DNA of 64,000 nt from Apium graveolens (GCF_009905375.1 NC_133653.1:88463004-88527003), one strand, 5' to 3'. Positions 1 through 11,490 are shown, counted from the first letter of the stretch. Made by a program: numbers and translations. The notes: generated by a model from the letters alone, not told the origin.

Positions 1-2973
1 GAAATGCAAGGATGAGAATTTCAAAACCCTAGCTACACACCTTTAAAAATCAAGAGGTTTGTTTCTTTAGCTTCCATAATTTATAACTAAGATGAGCCAT
101 AAGTTTAAGCTCAAGATTCCATGCTTAACATAGCTAATTAATTCATCAAAGTTCTTGGTGAATAGTGTTTTCAAGAAACTAACTTTGTGTTTTCTTAGGT
201 TTCTTCAAGATCCAAGCTTAGTAGAGATAGTTAGTGGTTATTTAAGGCTTCCTAAGTGATTCTCCACTCTCCAAGGAAGGTATAACTTCTCAAACCCTTA
301 GTATTAAGTTTTGTTGGTTTGGATTTCATAATGTTAGATGATGGGTTAGTGTAATGAGTGTGTACTCATGATAGAGCTTTGTTTAGTAAGTGGTTTTGTT
401 GATTTTGGAGTTAGGAGTGATGCTTGTTAGATTTGAAGTTCTTGGTCACATTTTTTGACTTGGTTTAGATGAATAAATTGGTAATATTGAGTTGATTTGG
501 GGCTGTTGTAATGTAGTTTAGATGGAGGTTTGATTGGGTTATGAATTGGAGTTGAAATTGTGGTTGTTTGAATTGGTTTAAATTTGGGAAATCGCGTAAA
601 CATAGCCGTCGTAACGTCCGATTTTCTTTAGACTGTTTTTGTGCATAACATTAGGACCCGAGAAGCCCCTGCTAGATTATGACCATTGCCATGTCTAGAT
701 AGCTCGTGTTACGAGCTTCGTTTTGATATGTAGTTCGTTCGATTCCGATACACGGTTTAGGAGAAACGACCGTTTCAAGTAATGGCGTTTCGCGAACGAA
801 ACTTTTCCCCTCGCCTTACTTTGAAACCTTGGTTAAGGACCTTAAATGACTAATTGGGGTAAGAAACATTTATGGTAAGTGTGTTAGGCAGTTGGTAAGA
901 CACTCGCGAAGGAATCGCCTTAAAACTCGTAATGGTTAATTTATTAAAAATGGTGGAGCCGAGGGTACTCGAGTGACTTAAGAAAATCAGTAAGCGCAAA
1001 ACAAGCGTTAGAGTCTAAGTTGGTTAAATTATAGATTTACAAGTGACTTTGGTTTAATTCCAACTTACTTGTTGTTTATAGGTTACCAGACTCGTCCCGA
1101 GCCATTCGTAACCCCCAGTCGCTCAGGCAAGTTTTCTACCCGTTATACTATTGTTGTGATGTAAATATATGTATATGCATTATCTTGTGATAGTGCATGA
1201 TTGTTATTAGCAAATTTTGCGATATATTGGAGCATGCTGATATGGTATATATGCATATCTGTTTCGTAATCTGGTTATCTATCTGTTGATTCCAATGCTT
1301 ATAATTGCATAATACCTATGCTAGAAATAAGCAAGTAGTTGCGTATACCCTTAGTATAGGGGATAAAAGGTGAACATATTTCTAAACCGGGAGTCGATGT
1401 TCCCGAGTATATTATATATATATATTTATATATATATGGATATAGTTTTTAAAACTATTGATCGAATAAGGTTTATTCGATACCTTTATTTTACTTAATT
1501 GAATATTAATTTGAGTATTCATTCGAGGGCTTATGACTCAGTTTAGTTTATTATTTGAATATTATTTGAATATTCATTTGAGGGCTTATGACTCAGTTTA
1601 TATTATTATTGAATATTACTTGGATATTCATTTGAGGATGTATGATTCCTTTATTTTATGAATATTATTTATAGTATTCATTCGAGGTATTATGACTCCG
1701 CTTATTACATAATAATATTCTTTATTTTATTAAAGAATAAGGTGTCAATAATCAAACTTATTTTTGATTATTCAAATAAAGATATTACTTTCGTATAAGT
1801 ATATCTTTGATTATTTGCTATTCATTCAAGTATAAGTTTTCCAACTTCTACCTCAATTATTCTTATGGAAATATTATTTAAATAATAATATTCAGATATT
1901 TCTTTCATATCGGGACTGATTTATTTTAATAAATCAGTATTACTCCAAATATTCTTAAAAATGTTTTCGAGTCTTCAAAATAATTTTTAAAAGTTAGAGC
2001 GGATCCCAAAACTCATTTTTATATTTAAGATCTTCCTTTCAAAGGGGATTTAAATATTCGCTCAAAACCTGGGGAATCCGGCTCTATGGTGTATTTTATA
2101 TTCGCAACAAGGTTGCAGTTTTGGTAAATGAATTGATTACTTACCCAACGTTCGGGAAGTAAGTCCATCTATTGAGTCGGCATAAGCAACATGGGCTCAG
2201 TGGGCGTCCATGATAGTGTAAGTGGCTCAGTGGGAGTCCATCAAATGCATAAGTGGCTGAGTGGCAGTCCAGCATAAGGTCCTATTGCGACCAGGGTGAT
2301 GACCAGTGGGGAATTCGTCCATCTACTAGTAGAAAAGGTTACTTATTGGTTTCTTTGCCTGATCAGCAAGATATCAGGTTTATGCCAAAATTCTTTCCTT
2401 TCCAAATTTATTGGATATTGCAATTCTGTTCATACTTTACATGACAGAGGTTTTCAGGAAACGTATGTATATATATAGGTGTATATATATATCGGGACTT
2501 AATGAAGTATATCATAACTTCATTTCCTTCAAAATATTTCAAAGATTGAATCTATACAAGTCTTATCTTGTAGTCTTATCAGTGTGATGAACCTTTGAAA
2601 CTAATTATAACTTGAACGGTGGTAGTTCAAGTAGTATTTGGAAAAGATATGAGTATATTGGAGTATCTTGTAACTTCATCTTTTAAACTTATATCTAGTA
2701 AATGATTATCTTATGCATGACAAAGATTTTCAGAAAAACGTTAAGACAAGGTTAGATATATGAGATCACCTTGCAAAGATATTTTTATACAGTTATATAC
2801 TGGAACTCTGTGTATATTATGCATGGAAGAGGACTTCCAATATTTTGAAAAGTATATATGTATATATACTGAATATTTTACGACTTCATCGCATTAAGAT
2901 ATCAAACTTGGTTCATTTCTTTTGACCAAGACTTTCATGAGTACTATGATAAGGCTCATATATTGTTAATCAT

Positions 2974-2982
2974 TATATATAT
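2974..2982 (+). promoter_or_regulatory. TATA-like box of gypsy A 5' LTR
   Basis: TATATATAT followed about 25-35 bases later by the block CTTGCTGCTCACCCTTGC, which recurs at the same place in LTRs E and I. The spacing from this box to the ATG of the short ORF is about 70 bases in A, E and I. Its role as the core promoter is inferred from position and conservation. Confidence 0.5.
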
Positions 2983-3047
2983 TATTTTGGTGGGCTTGCT
3001 GCTCACCCTTGCTTTCTTCTTTCATCACACAACAACAGATAAAAAAG

Positions 3048-3200
3048 ATGAACAGGACCAAGCTCCCGATTCGCAAGCGATTAGGAGACGTTCCGCAGTT
3101 TTCTAGAAGCGTTGATGCCGCCGTAGCTGAGGTAGGAGCTACCAATAGGCTAGGCTTTCAACTTTTGATGTACCAGACTTATGTATATTATGAATTGTAA
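3048..3200 (+). CDS. LTR-encoded short ORF (50 aa) with histone H3 tail-like start, gypsy A 5' LTR
   Basis: First ATG after the TATA-like box of the LTR. The 50-residue product begins MNRTKLPIRKRLGDVPQF. ORFs at the same position in LTRs D, E and I start MSVRKLTAQKRVG, MARTRTTARKRVG and MARLKQTQHKRVG. The four DNA versions differ often at third codon positions while keeping K-R-(V/L)-G, which suggests selection on a protein. The start resembles the histone H3 tail (MARTKQTARKSTG). It would be the first ORF of the element's RNA leader. No known domain is recognised, and a regulatory upstream ORF without a stable product is the main alternative. Confidence 0.45.
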   Translation: MNRTKLPIRKRLGDVPQFSRSVDAAVAEVGATNRLGFQLLMYQTYVYYEL

Positions 3201-3449
3201 TAATGGCAAAGAAATGTAAATTTATCCAGAAAACCTTTTAAGGTGTATTGACATATAATTGTGGAATAAAACGACTTGTGATTATTTTTTTGGATATTCA
3301 TCTCTGAGACTATAACTTGTGGTGTGTGTGTTTATTGTGGGGTCACAGTACAGAGTAGTTGATTATTTATTAAGATTGGGTGTTATTAAGGGAAATGGAA
3401 CTCGTGACAACCCGGATCCCCGACCCCGGATTTGGGGGTGTTACAGAAG

Positions 3450-3461
3450 TGGTATCAGAGC
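3450..3461 (+). promoter_or_regulatory. Primer binding site (initiator tRNA-Met), gypsy A
   Basis: TGGTATCAGAGC, four bases after the LTR end. This is the standard plant primer site complementary to the 3' end of initiator tRNA-Met, and it sets both the element's orientation and the LTR boundary. Confidence 0.93.
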
Positions 3462-3639
3462 TAAGCGTTATAAACCTCAGAGATGATGTGACGTTAAGAT
3501 AATAAGTTCATTAAGATAATAAGAACTCTTGCCAAGTTCATAGTCGGGCTACCTAACGTAGTACTGACAGTTAAAACCCTTATGGGAACCCTTATAAATA
3601 TCGTGATAGGAGCGTAGTTCGTTATCGTATATGGTAGCG

Positions 3640-3930
3640 GGACTCCGAACCCTGAGGTTGAGGAGCAACAGCGCGATGATGTTTTATTACTAATTGGAGA
3701 TCGGATTGTGGATCCGATAGAGTGTCCTAATGCAGGACTGGATGATGTTGATATTGAGGATGTAGTGGTTGAGGATGTTGTCCTAGAAGGGATAGTTGTT
3801 GAGGAGGATCCCATGGAGGATCCTGACAAGATTGGATAAAGGACCACTGATGAATTGATGACCATGGTTAGGTCGACTACCAGAGGTAGAATTGGTCGGT
3901 CACTATCGGAGGTTCGTTCAAGTTTGTAAA
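3640..3930 (+). pseudogene. gag N-terminal acidic region remnant, gypsy A
   Basis: One frame reads as an acidic stretch with repeated Glu-Asp-Pro (PMEDPDKIG) followed by MVRSTTRGRIG, broken by stops near 3837 and 3927. Position directly after the leader and the acidic EEDP character suggest the start of a gypsy gag. No core gag motif is present here, so the assignment rests on place and composition. It is joined at about 3940 to RT sequence rather than to the gag core. Confidence 0.4.
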
Positions 3931-3939
3931 GATAGTAGC

Positions 3940-4725
3940 CCCCTTTAACGCGGCTTACTCGTAAGACCGAGAAGTTTGAATGGACAGAGAAATACGAGAA
4001 CAACTTTCAAGAACTGAAGCAAAGATTGGTGACGACCCCTATGATGGCGTTGCCGGATGGAAAAGGAGATTTTGTAATGTGTAGTGACGCTTCGCATAAG
4101 GAATTAGGGTGCTTCTTATACAACACAACAAGGTAATCGCGTACGCATCACGATAATTAAGGGAATATAAAATTCGATATCCCCACCCATGAGCTTGGGC
4201 TCGTGGCAATAGTTGTGCCCTAAATATTGGAGGCACTACTTATATGGAGAGAAGTACGAGATTTACACAAGCCATAAGTTCTCTAGTGCATTTTCACGCA
4301 GAAAGAGCTCAACATGTGCCAAATGAGGTGGTTAGAGCTAATCAAGGATTACGATTATGAGATTCTTTATCATTCGGGGAAAGCCAATGTGGTGGTTGAT
4401 GCCCTTAGTAAAAAGGAGAGACTCAAGATGATAATGTCTTGGAGAGAGTTTACAAGAGATTTTGAGAAAATGGAAATAGAAGTGAAGGTAACCGGAGCCG
4501 GTACCGAAAAGATGTTTGAGATTGCAATACAGTCTGAATTATCGGAAAAGAACATATTGTGCCAGAAAAAGTGATGAATGAAGGCAGAGAGCCAACAAAT
4601 AGATATGAGATTAATACCGAGAAAGATGATAAGGGAATAATGAGGTATTCCTATAGAATTTGGGTTCCAAATGTTTAAGAGCTTAAAGATGAGATCCTAG
4701 ATGAAAGTCATAGTTCAAGGAATAA
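3940..4725 (+). pseudogene. Reverse transcriptase end, RNase H and integrase zinc-domain remnant, gypsy A
   Basis: Frames read LTRKTEKFEW, then LPDGKGDFVMCSDAS (RNase H start, with the catalytic Asp of the SDAS motif), WRHYLYGEKYEIYT, the open stretch 4314-4574 with RWLELIKDYDYEILYHSGKANVV and DALSK (RNase H end), and RIWVPNV with ELKDEIL (linker into the integrase zinc finger). This is the typical Ty3/gypsy order RT - RNase H - IN. The RT palm and active site are absent, and several frameshifts and stops make it non-functional. It sits unusually between a gag head and the gag core. Confidence 0.8.
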
Positions 4726-4909
4726 GATTTAGGGCAAACCTTGAATGTGATAGTCAGGGAGGACGCCATCAAGATAGAAGGAACCCATAACATAATGAAG
4801 TGAAAAATGAGGATTTTAACGTATAAGATAACCCCAAGTATGGGAGAAGGATGAAATATTTCATACTAAGGAAACAGAAAGTCGAGTAAGAAAAGGAGAC
4901 CCGAGACGG

Positions 4910-5330
4910 TACTCCTATACGGCAATTCATGGACCTGTCTAAAAAGAACTTAGACTATTATCCCCAACCACCACCTTGAGGAAACAATGCGGTAGGAAAT
5001 TCTTTCAAGACCTTTAAGTCGCTAAGCTCTCAGAGTTCCAAGGAACAAGCTGACCCAGCCGAGGCAAGAGCCTGGCTAAAGGAAATATAGGAATCATTTG
5101 AGATTCAAAATGATTAATGAACCACAAAAGACTGTTTTTGTCACTTACCCTCCTAAGAGAGAGACCGCTCGCTGGTGAAAGGCCAAGGAAGGCACGGAGC
5201 AAGAGATTATAATAAACTGATTTAAGTTCAGTCAATTGTTTTCGGGAAAGTAATTCCCAAAGATAAGGAGATAGTGTAAAAGCTTTAGAGCCAGAACAAA
5301 GGCAGACGAGTATGATGAATTATGAATCTA
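4910..5330 (+). pseudogene. gag core remnant, gypsy A
   Basis: Frames read QFMDLSKKNLDYYPQPPP, SFKTFKSLS, ADPAEARAWLKEI and SFEIQND, followed by degraded KTVF and WW-region sequence. This is the retrotransposon gag domain of Ty3/gypsy elements (ADP-A--WL--IE pattern). Many stops and frameshifts interrupt it. It lies downstream of RT/RNase H/IN sequence, the reverse of a normal gag-pol order, so the interior is rearranged. Confidence 0.7.
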
Positions 5331-8200
5331 AGATGTAAAAGTTGTCAAGATTCGTTCTGAAGACACGAATCCAGAATGACGGGATGTTTGAAATCAATGC
5401 TTATGTTGTGTTGGTTCATGAAATAATGATAAGAGAAAGGAATATAACGGCAATAGAGTTTGAGGAATGATAAGGGAGTTGGGTATGAGGAAACCCTAAA
5501 GGCTCGTAGAAATAGAAATAGAAGAGTATGTAATCGTCAGGATGAGGGTGATTCACCATGAGTTAAAATTGATGGTTGAGGGCATAAGAGATACATATAT
5601 TTTATCCCCTGTAAGTTGGGAAGATTCGAGGAAACCTTGAGATAATTCGAAGGATAAATAATGAGAAGCGGATAGACTGAGGAGACAAGAAAGTAAGAAA
5701 TTAAGAAAATTGGATGAAGGAAGTGACCTTCAAGAAGGTGAAGTGTAAGACCGGTGGCATGATACCCAGAAAGGGAGACGCCAGATATGAAAGATATCCC
5801 AACATTGAGGTGACTGTTGAGATAAACAACAAAAGTAAATAAGGAATTATTAAGAAGAAGTTCACGTTGAACACGACCAATATCTTCCAGAACATCCTTG
5901 TTATCGTTACCAGATTAGGCAAGAAAAGCGGATAACCGTTGTTATCTTTTAGAGGCCATTTTGATTAACCTCATTTTGTATACAGATGTTATTGTGAAAT
6001 TAGGCATATACTATCGAGGTGGGAATGATTGAATAAGACACCCTTATCAGGAATATATGACTTGATTTATCCATGGAAGGATGCAGGTACCTTTTAAAGG
6101 TGGAATTAAGAATAGAACATCGGTAACTTAAAATGAATCCTAGGGGAATGCATAAAGGTTGGCATTTCACCCTTAATAGGGACAGTATGAGTTTTGACAG
6201 GATGAATTGGAAAGGATTAAGGTAATAACAACCTTTAAGAATCAGTAGAGAAATTTTTCAGAAGTATATAGACAATGGTTCTAGTAATAGTAAATGGTAT
6301 TTCGATATGCCCTGTATCTAGGGAATACAGGAGAAACTATTGAAAGATAACCTTAGAGGTTTTGCATGGAGATAGGTAATATTCAAATTTCTCAAGAATA
6401 AAAATGTTGATAAAAGGAATATGACGTAATTATAATGAGGCCAAGTGGGGCACATGTTAAACCACGAGAAAGTATGGATCCAACCAGTAAAGGTCAAAAT
6501 TATTGAGGGCAATTAGGACCTAAGACAAAAGATGTTCTAAGTACGATCGAGAGTCAGTCGCGACAGTGATTAACCTCTAAAGACTGAGGCAATAACTTAT
6601 AGAAAAATGGTGATTTTTTTTTACTCATTAGATTTTAATGAAAACATCTTCACATCAGCTGTGATGGAAATGAGGTAGAAAATTTAGTTGAAGGTGGTTA
6701 AAAGACATTGATTATAAGGAACTATTACTATCAGGAAAGGCCAAAGAGGTGGCCAACACTTTAACGGTAAAAGGATAATTGTAGGCGCTTGTGCCAAAGA
6801 ATACAGTGATGATGGTTAAAGCTGTGAAGGTTGTATTATGGTTTGGAAGATTGACATTCCTTCTGATGACTGTGCAATACCCAACCGTAATAGTAGTTGG
6901 TAAAGGTTTAATTCGTGTAATCGCCATGAACGGGCTATCTATCTTAGAAGGTCCTATCTTGAGATAAGCCAGGACCATATTTCAAAAAGGACTAAACAAA
7001 CCTTTGAGTTAAGTCTTCTATTGAAGGCATATGATTAAGAATGGTATTAACCTGCTATCGTTGCTTTGAGCGAAACTCTTCTGCAATTTTATCTGCTTCA
7101 TGTCATGTATGTATGTCAGAATCAGGAGTGTACTCCATGAATCATGAATGGTGATTATGTTACCTCCTTAGAAGGATTTGATACGACATGTATGGACTCC
7201 GTATGGTTAGATATTAAGACTTCGTGGAAAATGAATGACTACAGTAGGTCATTGGTGGACCATAGTAAGGCAGCAATGATTCTGCGAGTATTGAGCTGAA
7301 TACAACCGTGAGAGTTGTATTGGAATGGGTGTTGAGATTGAGTACCACTAATCGGGTTGTGGTAGTGTATAAGTTATCATTGATAGACTAATTAAGTAGA
7401 GTATCTACCTAGTGAATAATTATTCTTTCTTATCAATAGAGAGTCGTATTATTATACGAGGAAGGTTGCGGTGCAAGCATAAAATTCTAGTAACGATGAT
7501 GTATAGAATGAGATCCCAGATTCGATTTTCGATGTCGAGGGAGTTTCAAAGGTGATTGTGTATAAGCTCGAGGAAGAGTGTGGGTCTATAGAATGATGGA
7601 CGGGATAGCGAAAATATTTAGGCATGGGAAATATGATGCTATAATGCTTAATGTTGATTTATATACGTATATGATTTGTTCTCCTATGACAAACCTCTAT
7701 AGTTCAGAGGTAGGTTCCAAGCCAGATATTTTGTGGCAGTATATTTTTTTTCATATATACATTTCTCTTCAATTCGTTCTTTTCTCTTCTTTTCATTTCA
7801 TGTAAGCTGAGAAGAACAACCCTTCCAGAAAGGGGAGGTATTGCCGAATGACTATCTATCTGTGTGATAGAAGCCTAGTAGGATACCATCTATTGTTTAA
7901 TTGCTTGTCAAGTACTAAAGGCTGGCCACCTTCTGTACTAACGATGCGATATAACAAGTGTTCATGATCATAGTGATCTCTCAACAAATTCATTTACTTC
8001 TATATGAAGGATTAAGCTTTCGAAAATAGAAACAGCTGAAAAAGGAGTAATAAAGTTTTGGTGGTATTCGGAATGGAAACACATTCGTGATACTAAGGTT
8101 GACGTGGTTATTAAAAGGTTATAGAACGCTAACGAGCCAAAGGTATAACCAGTATAATATTAGGAACGGAAGGTAATAGCGATTACGAACTGGAAAAGAA
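5331..8200 (+). other. Degenerate internal sequence of gypsy A without a clear gene
   Basis: A-rich, purine-heavy sequence with stops in all frames. Scattered short windows look like decayed gag-pol (for example around 5960-6060 and 7560-7720), but no domain can be named. It is bounded by gag-core sequence on the left and by integrase C-terminal sequence on the right. A filler region of this kind is typical of large retrotransposon derivatives that move using another element's proteins. Confidence 0.5.
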
Positions 8201-8780
8201 TGGGTATTGAGAAGCAAAAGCTCTAATGCTAAAAGCTATAATGAGAGTCTGTGCAATAGACTTGAAAGAATTTGGAATGATCACTTAACACGGATTAAGT
8301 TATCTTACGACAATAGATCATATGTCATTATCGAGATGTCGCCTTATGAGATCCTTGAGGGAAGACAATGTCGATCTCCCTTATGTTAGGATGAAGATGT
8401 AGAGCGCAAGATGCTCGGACCCGCAGTAGTCCAAAGGACCAAGGATATGATAAATCTAATCAGAGGATGGCTGGTAGTAGCCCAAGATGGGAACACGAAG
8501 TATGTTGATTTAACACGAAAGGACAAGGAATGGGAAATAGGGGACCTAGTAATGTTATAGGTATCCCTTGGGAAAAAGGTTGATGAGATTCGGAAAGAAA
8601 GGAAAGCTAAGTCCACGAATTGTTGGACCCTTGGATATATTAAGACGTATTGGGAGGATACCATATGAGCTAGCCCTAATCCCGAACATGTAGCAGGTTG
8701 TAACATGTTCCACGTATCAATGTTAAGGAAGTGTAATTCAGATGCCAGATAAATAGGGGCATATGAGCGCATAGACATGC
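8200..8780 (+). pseudogene. Integrase C-terminal remnant, gypsy A, left of nested element
   Basis: Frames match the intact copy at 63039-64000 step by step: MRVCAID, LTRIKLSYDN, MSPYEILEGRQCRSPL, ERKMLGP, VVQRTKD, LTRKDKEWE, FHVSMLRK and YERIDM. Stops and frameshifts break it. The sequence stops at the Asp-Met of this last motif, where element C is inserted at 8781, and resumes after C at 16284. Confidence 0.85.
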
Positions 8781-10102
8781 TGTTAGGTCCCAATGTGTTT
8801 GTAGAAGGGGGGGTTGAATACAAACGTTACCGAATAATCGAATAAATGCGGAATAAAAAATGTGAAACGAAATTCAAGTTAAATAAAAATATTATTAAAC
8901 TTGAAAGGTGTTACAACAACTGTATCGATTACAAGGAATTAATCTCAAATTAATTATCACAAATTTAGAATAAATTCGACATGAACTTTTTCTATTTTTG
9001 CAATAATTAGAATCAAATGCTAAACGCGATTTGAGATTAAGTTCTAGGGATTTTGATCCGCTAGATTGTTACACAAGAACAAGATAAAGATTTCTAGTTG
9101 ATTGGATTTAACTTTACAATCTAGAAATGTGATCTTGAATTAAGCAGATGAAAAATGGAATGTTTCAGAGGCGGCTGCTTTTGCTTTCTGTGTTCTTGTT
9201 TTTTTGTTCTGTGTTGGATGGATAATATTTTAACTGCTGCTTGTCTGCTTCTTTTTAATCAACAGAATAGAATTGAACTGGCAAGACAATCCTGAGCTCA
9301 GCAAGACAATCGGTAGGACAATGGATTGAACTAGCAAGACAATCTGAATGAACTAGCATGACAATCAGAATGAACTAGCATGACAATCTCCTTCCTAGTG
9401 TAACTTTCGGTGAGACTATTGAAAATAGCCTAGCATGACAATCGGTATGACAATCCTGATTGTCATGCTAGTTCATTTTCAATAGTCTTGCTGATTTAAT
9501 GCAGATTTTAATCCAATTAAAATTCTGAAAATCATTAATATTAATTCAGAATTAATTAATCAATTAATTCAATTAATCAATAAATTAATCTTTGCAGATA
9601 TAATTTATTTTCTTAATTAAATTATATGTCTTAATTAATTAATAGAGAATTAATACTAATCTTGAGCAGCAACCATTCTTCTGAAAATCTTCTGAAAATT
9701 ACTGTCAAGTATGAATCAATTCCACCACTTCAATGTTGACACTCGATGTACTGTCTGGTTCATGAGTGACTAACTTCCGTGACGTTTCTTCAAGTCTTGA
9801 CCTTGATACTCTTGATTTTCTTCAGACTAAATCCTTGTAATTAATGATACTCTGACGAGATCTCTGTCACTTGATTAAATCCACGATCTTGATTTATATC
9901 ACTGAGGCATGATCAACTTCTTGAACTTCTTCCAGTGAATTACCTCCTCAAGTCTGTAGATGAACCTTGTTTCTGAATCCTTTGACAGATATTACTTTGC
10001 GAGATCTCTCTGACGGTCGATCCACTATTTACTTATTACATTCTTATTTGAGTTGAGTTGAATCCTCGAATATACAAATAGGTCTATGACATATGACTTA
10101 CA
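8781..10102 (-). repeat. 3' LTR of element C
   Basis: 1322 bp, TG...CA ends, matches 14957-16278 with three visible substitutions. It contains direct repeats of GAACTAGCATGACAATC at 9290-9400 and a strong imperfect hairpin at 9413-9488. Confidence 0.95.
9413..9488. repeat. 31 bp inverted repeat (hairpin) in LTR of C
   Basis: Arm 9413-9443 (starts AGACTATTGAAAAT, ends AGCATGACAATC) pairs with arm 9458-9488 with about four mismatches around a 14-base loop. The same structure is in the other LTR at 15589-15664. The arm end also belongs to the direct-repeat family GAACTAGCATGACAATC just upstream. Confidence 0.85.
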
Positions 10103-10116
10103 ATCTCCCCCTATTT
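10103..10116 (-). promoter_or_regulatory. Polypurine tract of element C
   Basis: On the - strand AAATAGGGGGAGAT lies directly before the 3' LTR. Three further TCTCCCCC tracts at 10341, 10573 and 10620 repeat the motif inward. Multiple polypurine tracts are a described trait of Sireviruses. Confidence 0.85.
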
Positions 10117-10387
10117 GTTTGTTAGACAATAACACACAAATACCTAGAGGATAACTCAACTAACAAATAAGAAAAAGATATAAACATACATGCAAAGTAA
10201 ATAGTAGAAAAGTTCTGGACTAGATTTAACATTTTCCAGATTCCAAGTAGATGTTCCTCTAGACTGAACATATCTTCAAGTAGTTTCATCTTCTTTTGTA
10301 CAACCACATTTCCTGTTGAGAAGCACATATCTCTCTTGCTTCTCCCCCTATGAGAATCAACTGATTAAAGAAGATCACCTTCGTTTT

Positions 10388-10505
10388 ACCACCTCTCCCG
10401 TACAATAGGATCCGCAAATAAAAACCAATGGTACTCCCCTAACTGCTTCTTCCCTTACTAGGAAATCACCTTGTGTTTACCACCTCTCCCGTACAATAGG
10501 ATCCG
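10388..10505. repeat. Direct repeat pair in downstream region of C
   Basis: ACCACCTCTCCCGTACAATA appears at about 10388 and again at about 10479, roughly 91 bases apart, with related flanks (a CACCTT block before and an ATCCG block after each). It lies between the PPT copies in the non-coding end of C. Nothing else is recognised in 10117-10600. Confidence 0.75.
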
Positions 10506-10629
10506 TAGTTAGAAACAACAATGGTGTGGTGTAGTGTACATTTTTAGGATCTTTTTCTTCCTCCCTGCTATTTCTCCCCCTTAGTTGAGGAATCCTCCAA
10601 ACTATTACTTAAGCTTTTATCTCCCCCTT

Positions 10630-11490
10630 AGTGAAGGAATGTATGCCGTCGTCTGAAGGAGTTCTCATATTTCACTTGGTTGGAAAAGAAATAACAAGTA
10701 GTTTCTCTTTCTTCCTCACTGTGAGTGTGTGATTCTGTTTAGTGTACCTCACATGTGTTTCACTCTTCTCTCCACTCGTGTTTACACTCATTCTCACAAG
10801 TGTATCACTCTTCTCTCATAGCTCCATAATCCAGCTGTACCTGCAAGGAAAATCACCTAAGCCATCCTTAAGGAGGTCACAGGTGGTGCAATGGGAGTTC
10901 GCAAATCCCCATCCTTGTTAAACTCGTCAGATGAATCTGAGTCATAATTTACAAGTTGCTAGTTTCCCTTTTAGGGTTCCAGATTTGAATTCTGGGAAGG
11001 TAAACAATGATCCAAAGAATTTAGCATAAAGATCAAGGTTCCCTTCTAATGCCTGTGAAGACATTTCCTTGTGACTCATCAGGTAATATCTGAATCATTG
11101 TCAACAAGTTGCCGATCTGCGCCTATGTCAGATCCACTATCCGCAGATGCATCCAGGGGATTTAAGCCTGGGGAGGTAGATACTGACCACTGACATATGG
11201 CTTTTGGATCAGTATCCTCTCCTAACACCTGTAAAGGCAATTGGTCCATTAACGAACCTTAAACAAACGAATCTGACCTTAAAATGGTCGAAACTCTTGT
11301 TTCCGTCAACTCATCCTTTGTGTGTGTAACCTCTCCTTGTGCATCAAGAATTGATTATATTTGAAGTGGTGACACTACATCGGATACCTTGGCCGACAGG
11401 CAAAATTCAATAGACTCACCCTGTTGAGAGAATGAATCTAGTAACTGTTTTTGTGCCTTTTCAGCCATTACATCTTTTTGAGAAGATGTA
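10630..11490 (-). pseudogene. Decayed downstream ORF of element C (possible third ORF)
   Basis: Read on the - strand, frames give SSQKDVMAEKAQKQLLDSF, EFCLSAKVSDVVSPLQ, MDQLPLQVLGEDTDPKA, SPGLNPLDASADSGSD, then LDLYAKFFGSLFTFPEFKSG and YDSDSSDEF. Several stops and frameshifts separate them. It is in gag sense, between the pol position and the 3' LTR, where Sireviruses carry an extra ORF. It is acidic and Ser/Asp-rich. I see no clear match to the third ORFs of B and G, so relatedness is only positional. Confidence 0.45.

Larger units (their letters stand above)
1..3445 (+). repeat. 5' LTR of gypsy A (truncated by window start)
   Basis: Collinear with 17165-20617 throughout and ends in GGGGGTGTTACA, directly before the primer site. 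It contains four degenerate ~50-55 bp tandem units near 1517, 1572, 1626 and 1676 with the core ATTCATTCGAGG...TATGACTC. Three short units near 2190-2275 share the core GGCTCAGTGGGAGTCC. An AT-rich TATA-like stretch lies at 2974-2982 and the short ORF 3048-3200 follows it. Confidence 0.92.

Noticed and set aside
3494..4003. 169-codon - strand frame opposite the gag/RT remnant of A
   Set aside because: Ser/Thr-rich shadow of the acidic Glu/Asp-rich + strand frame; no domain.
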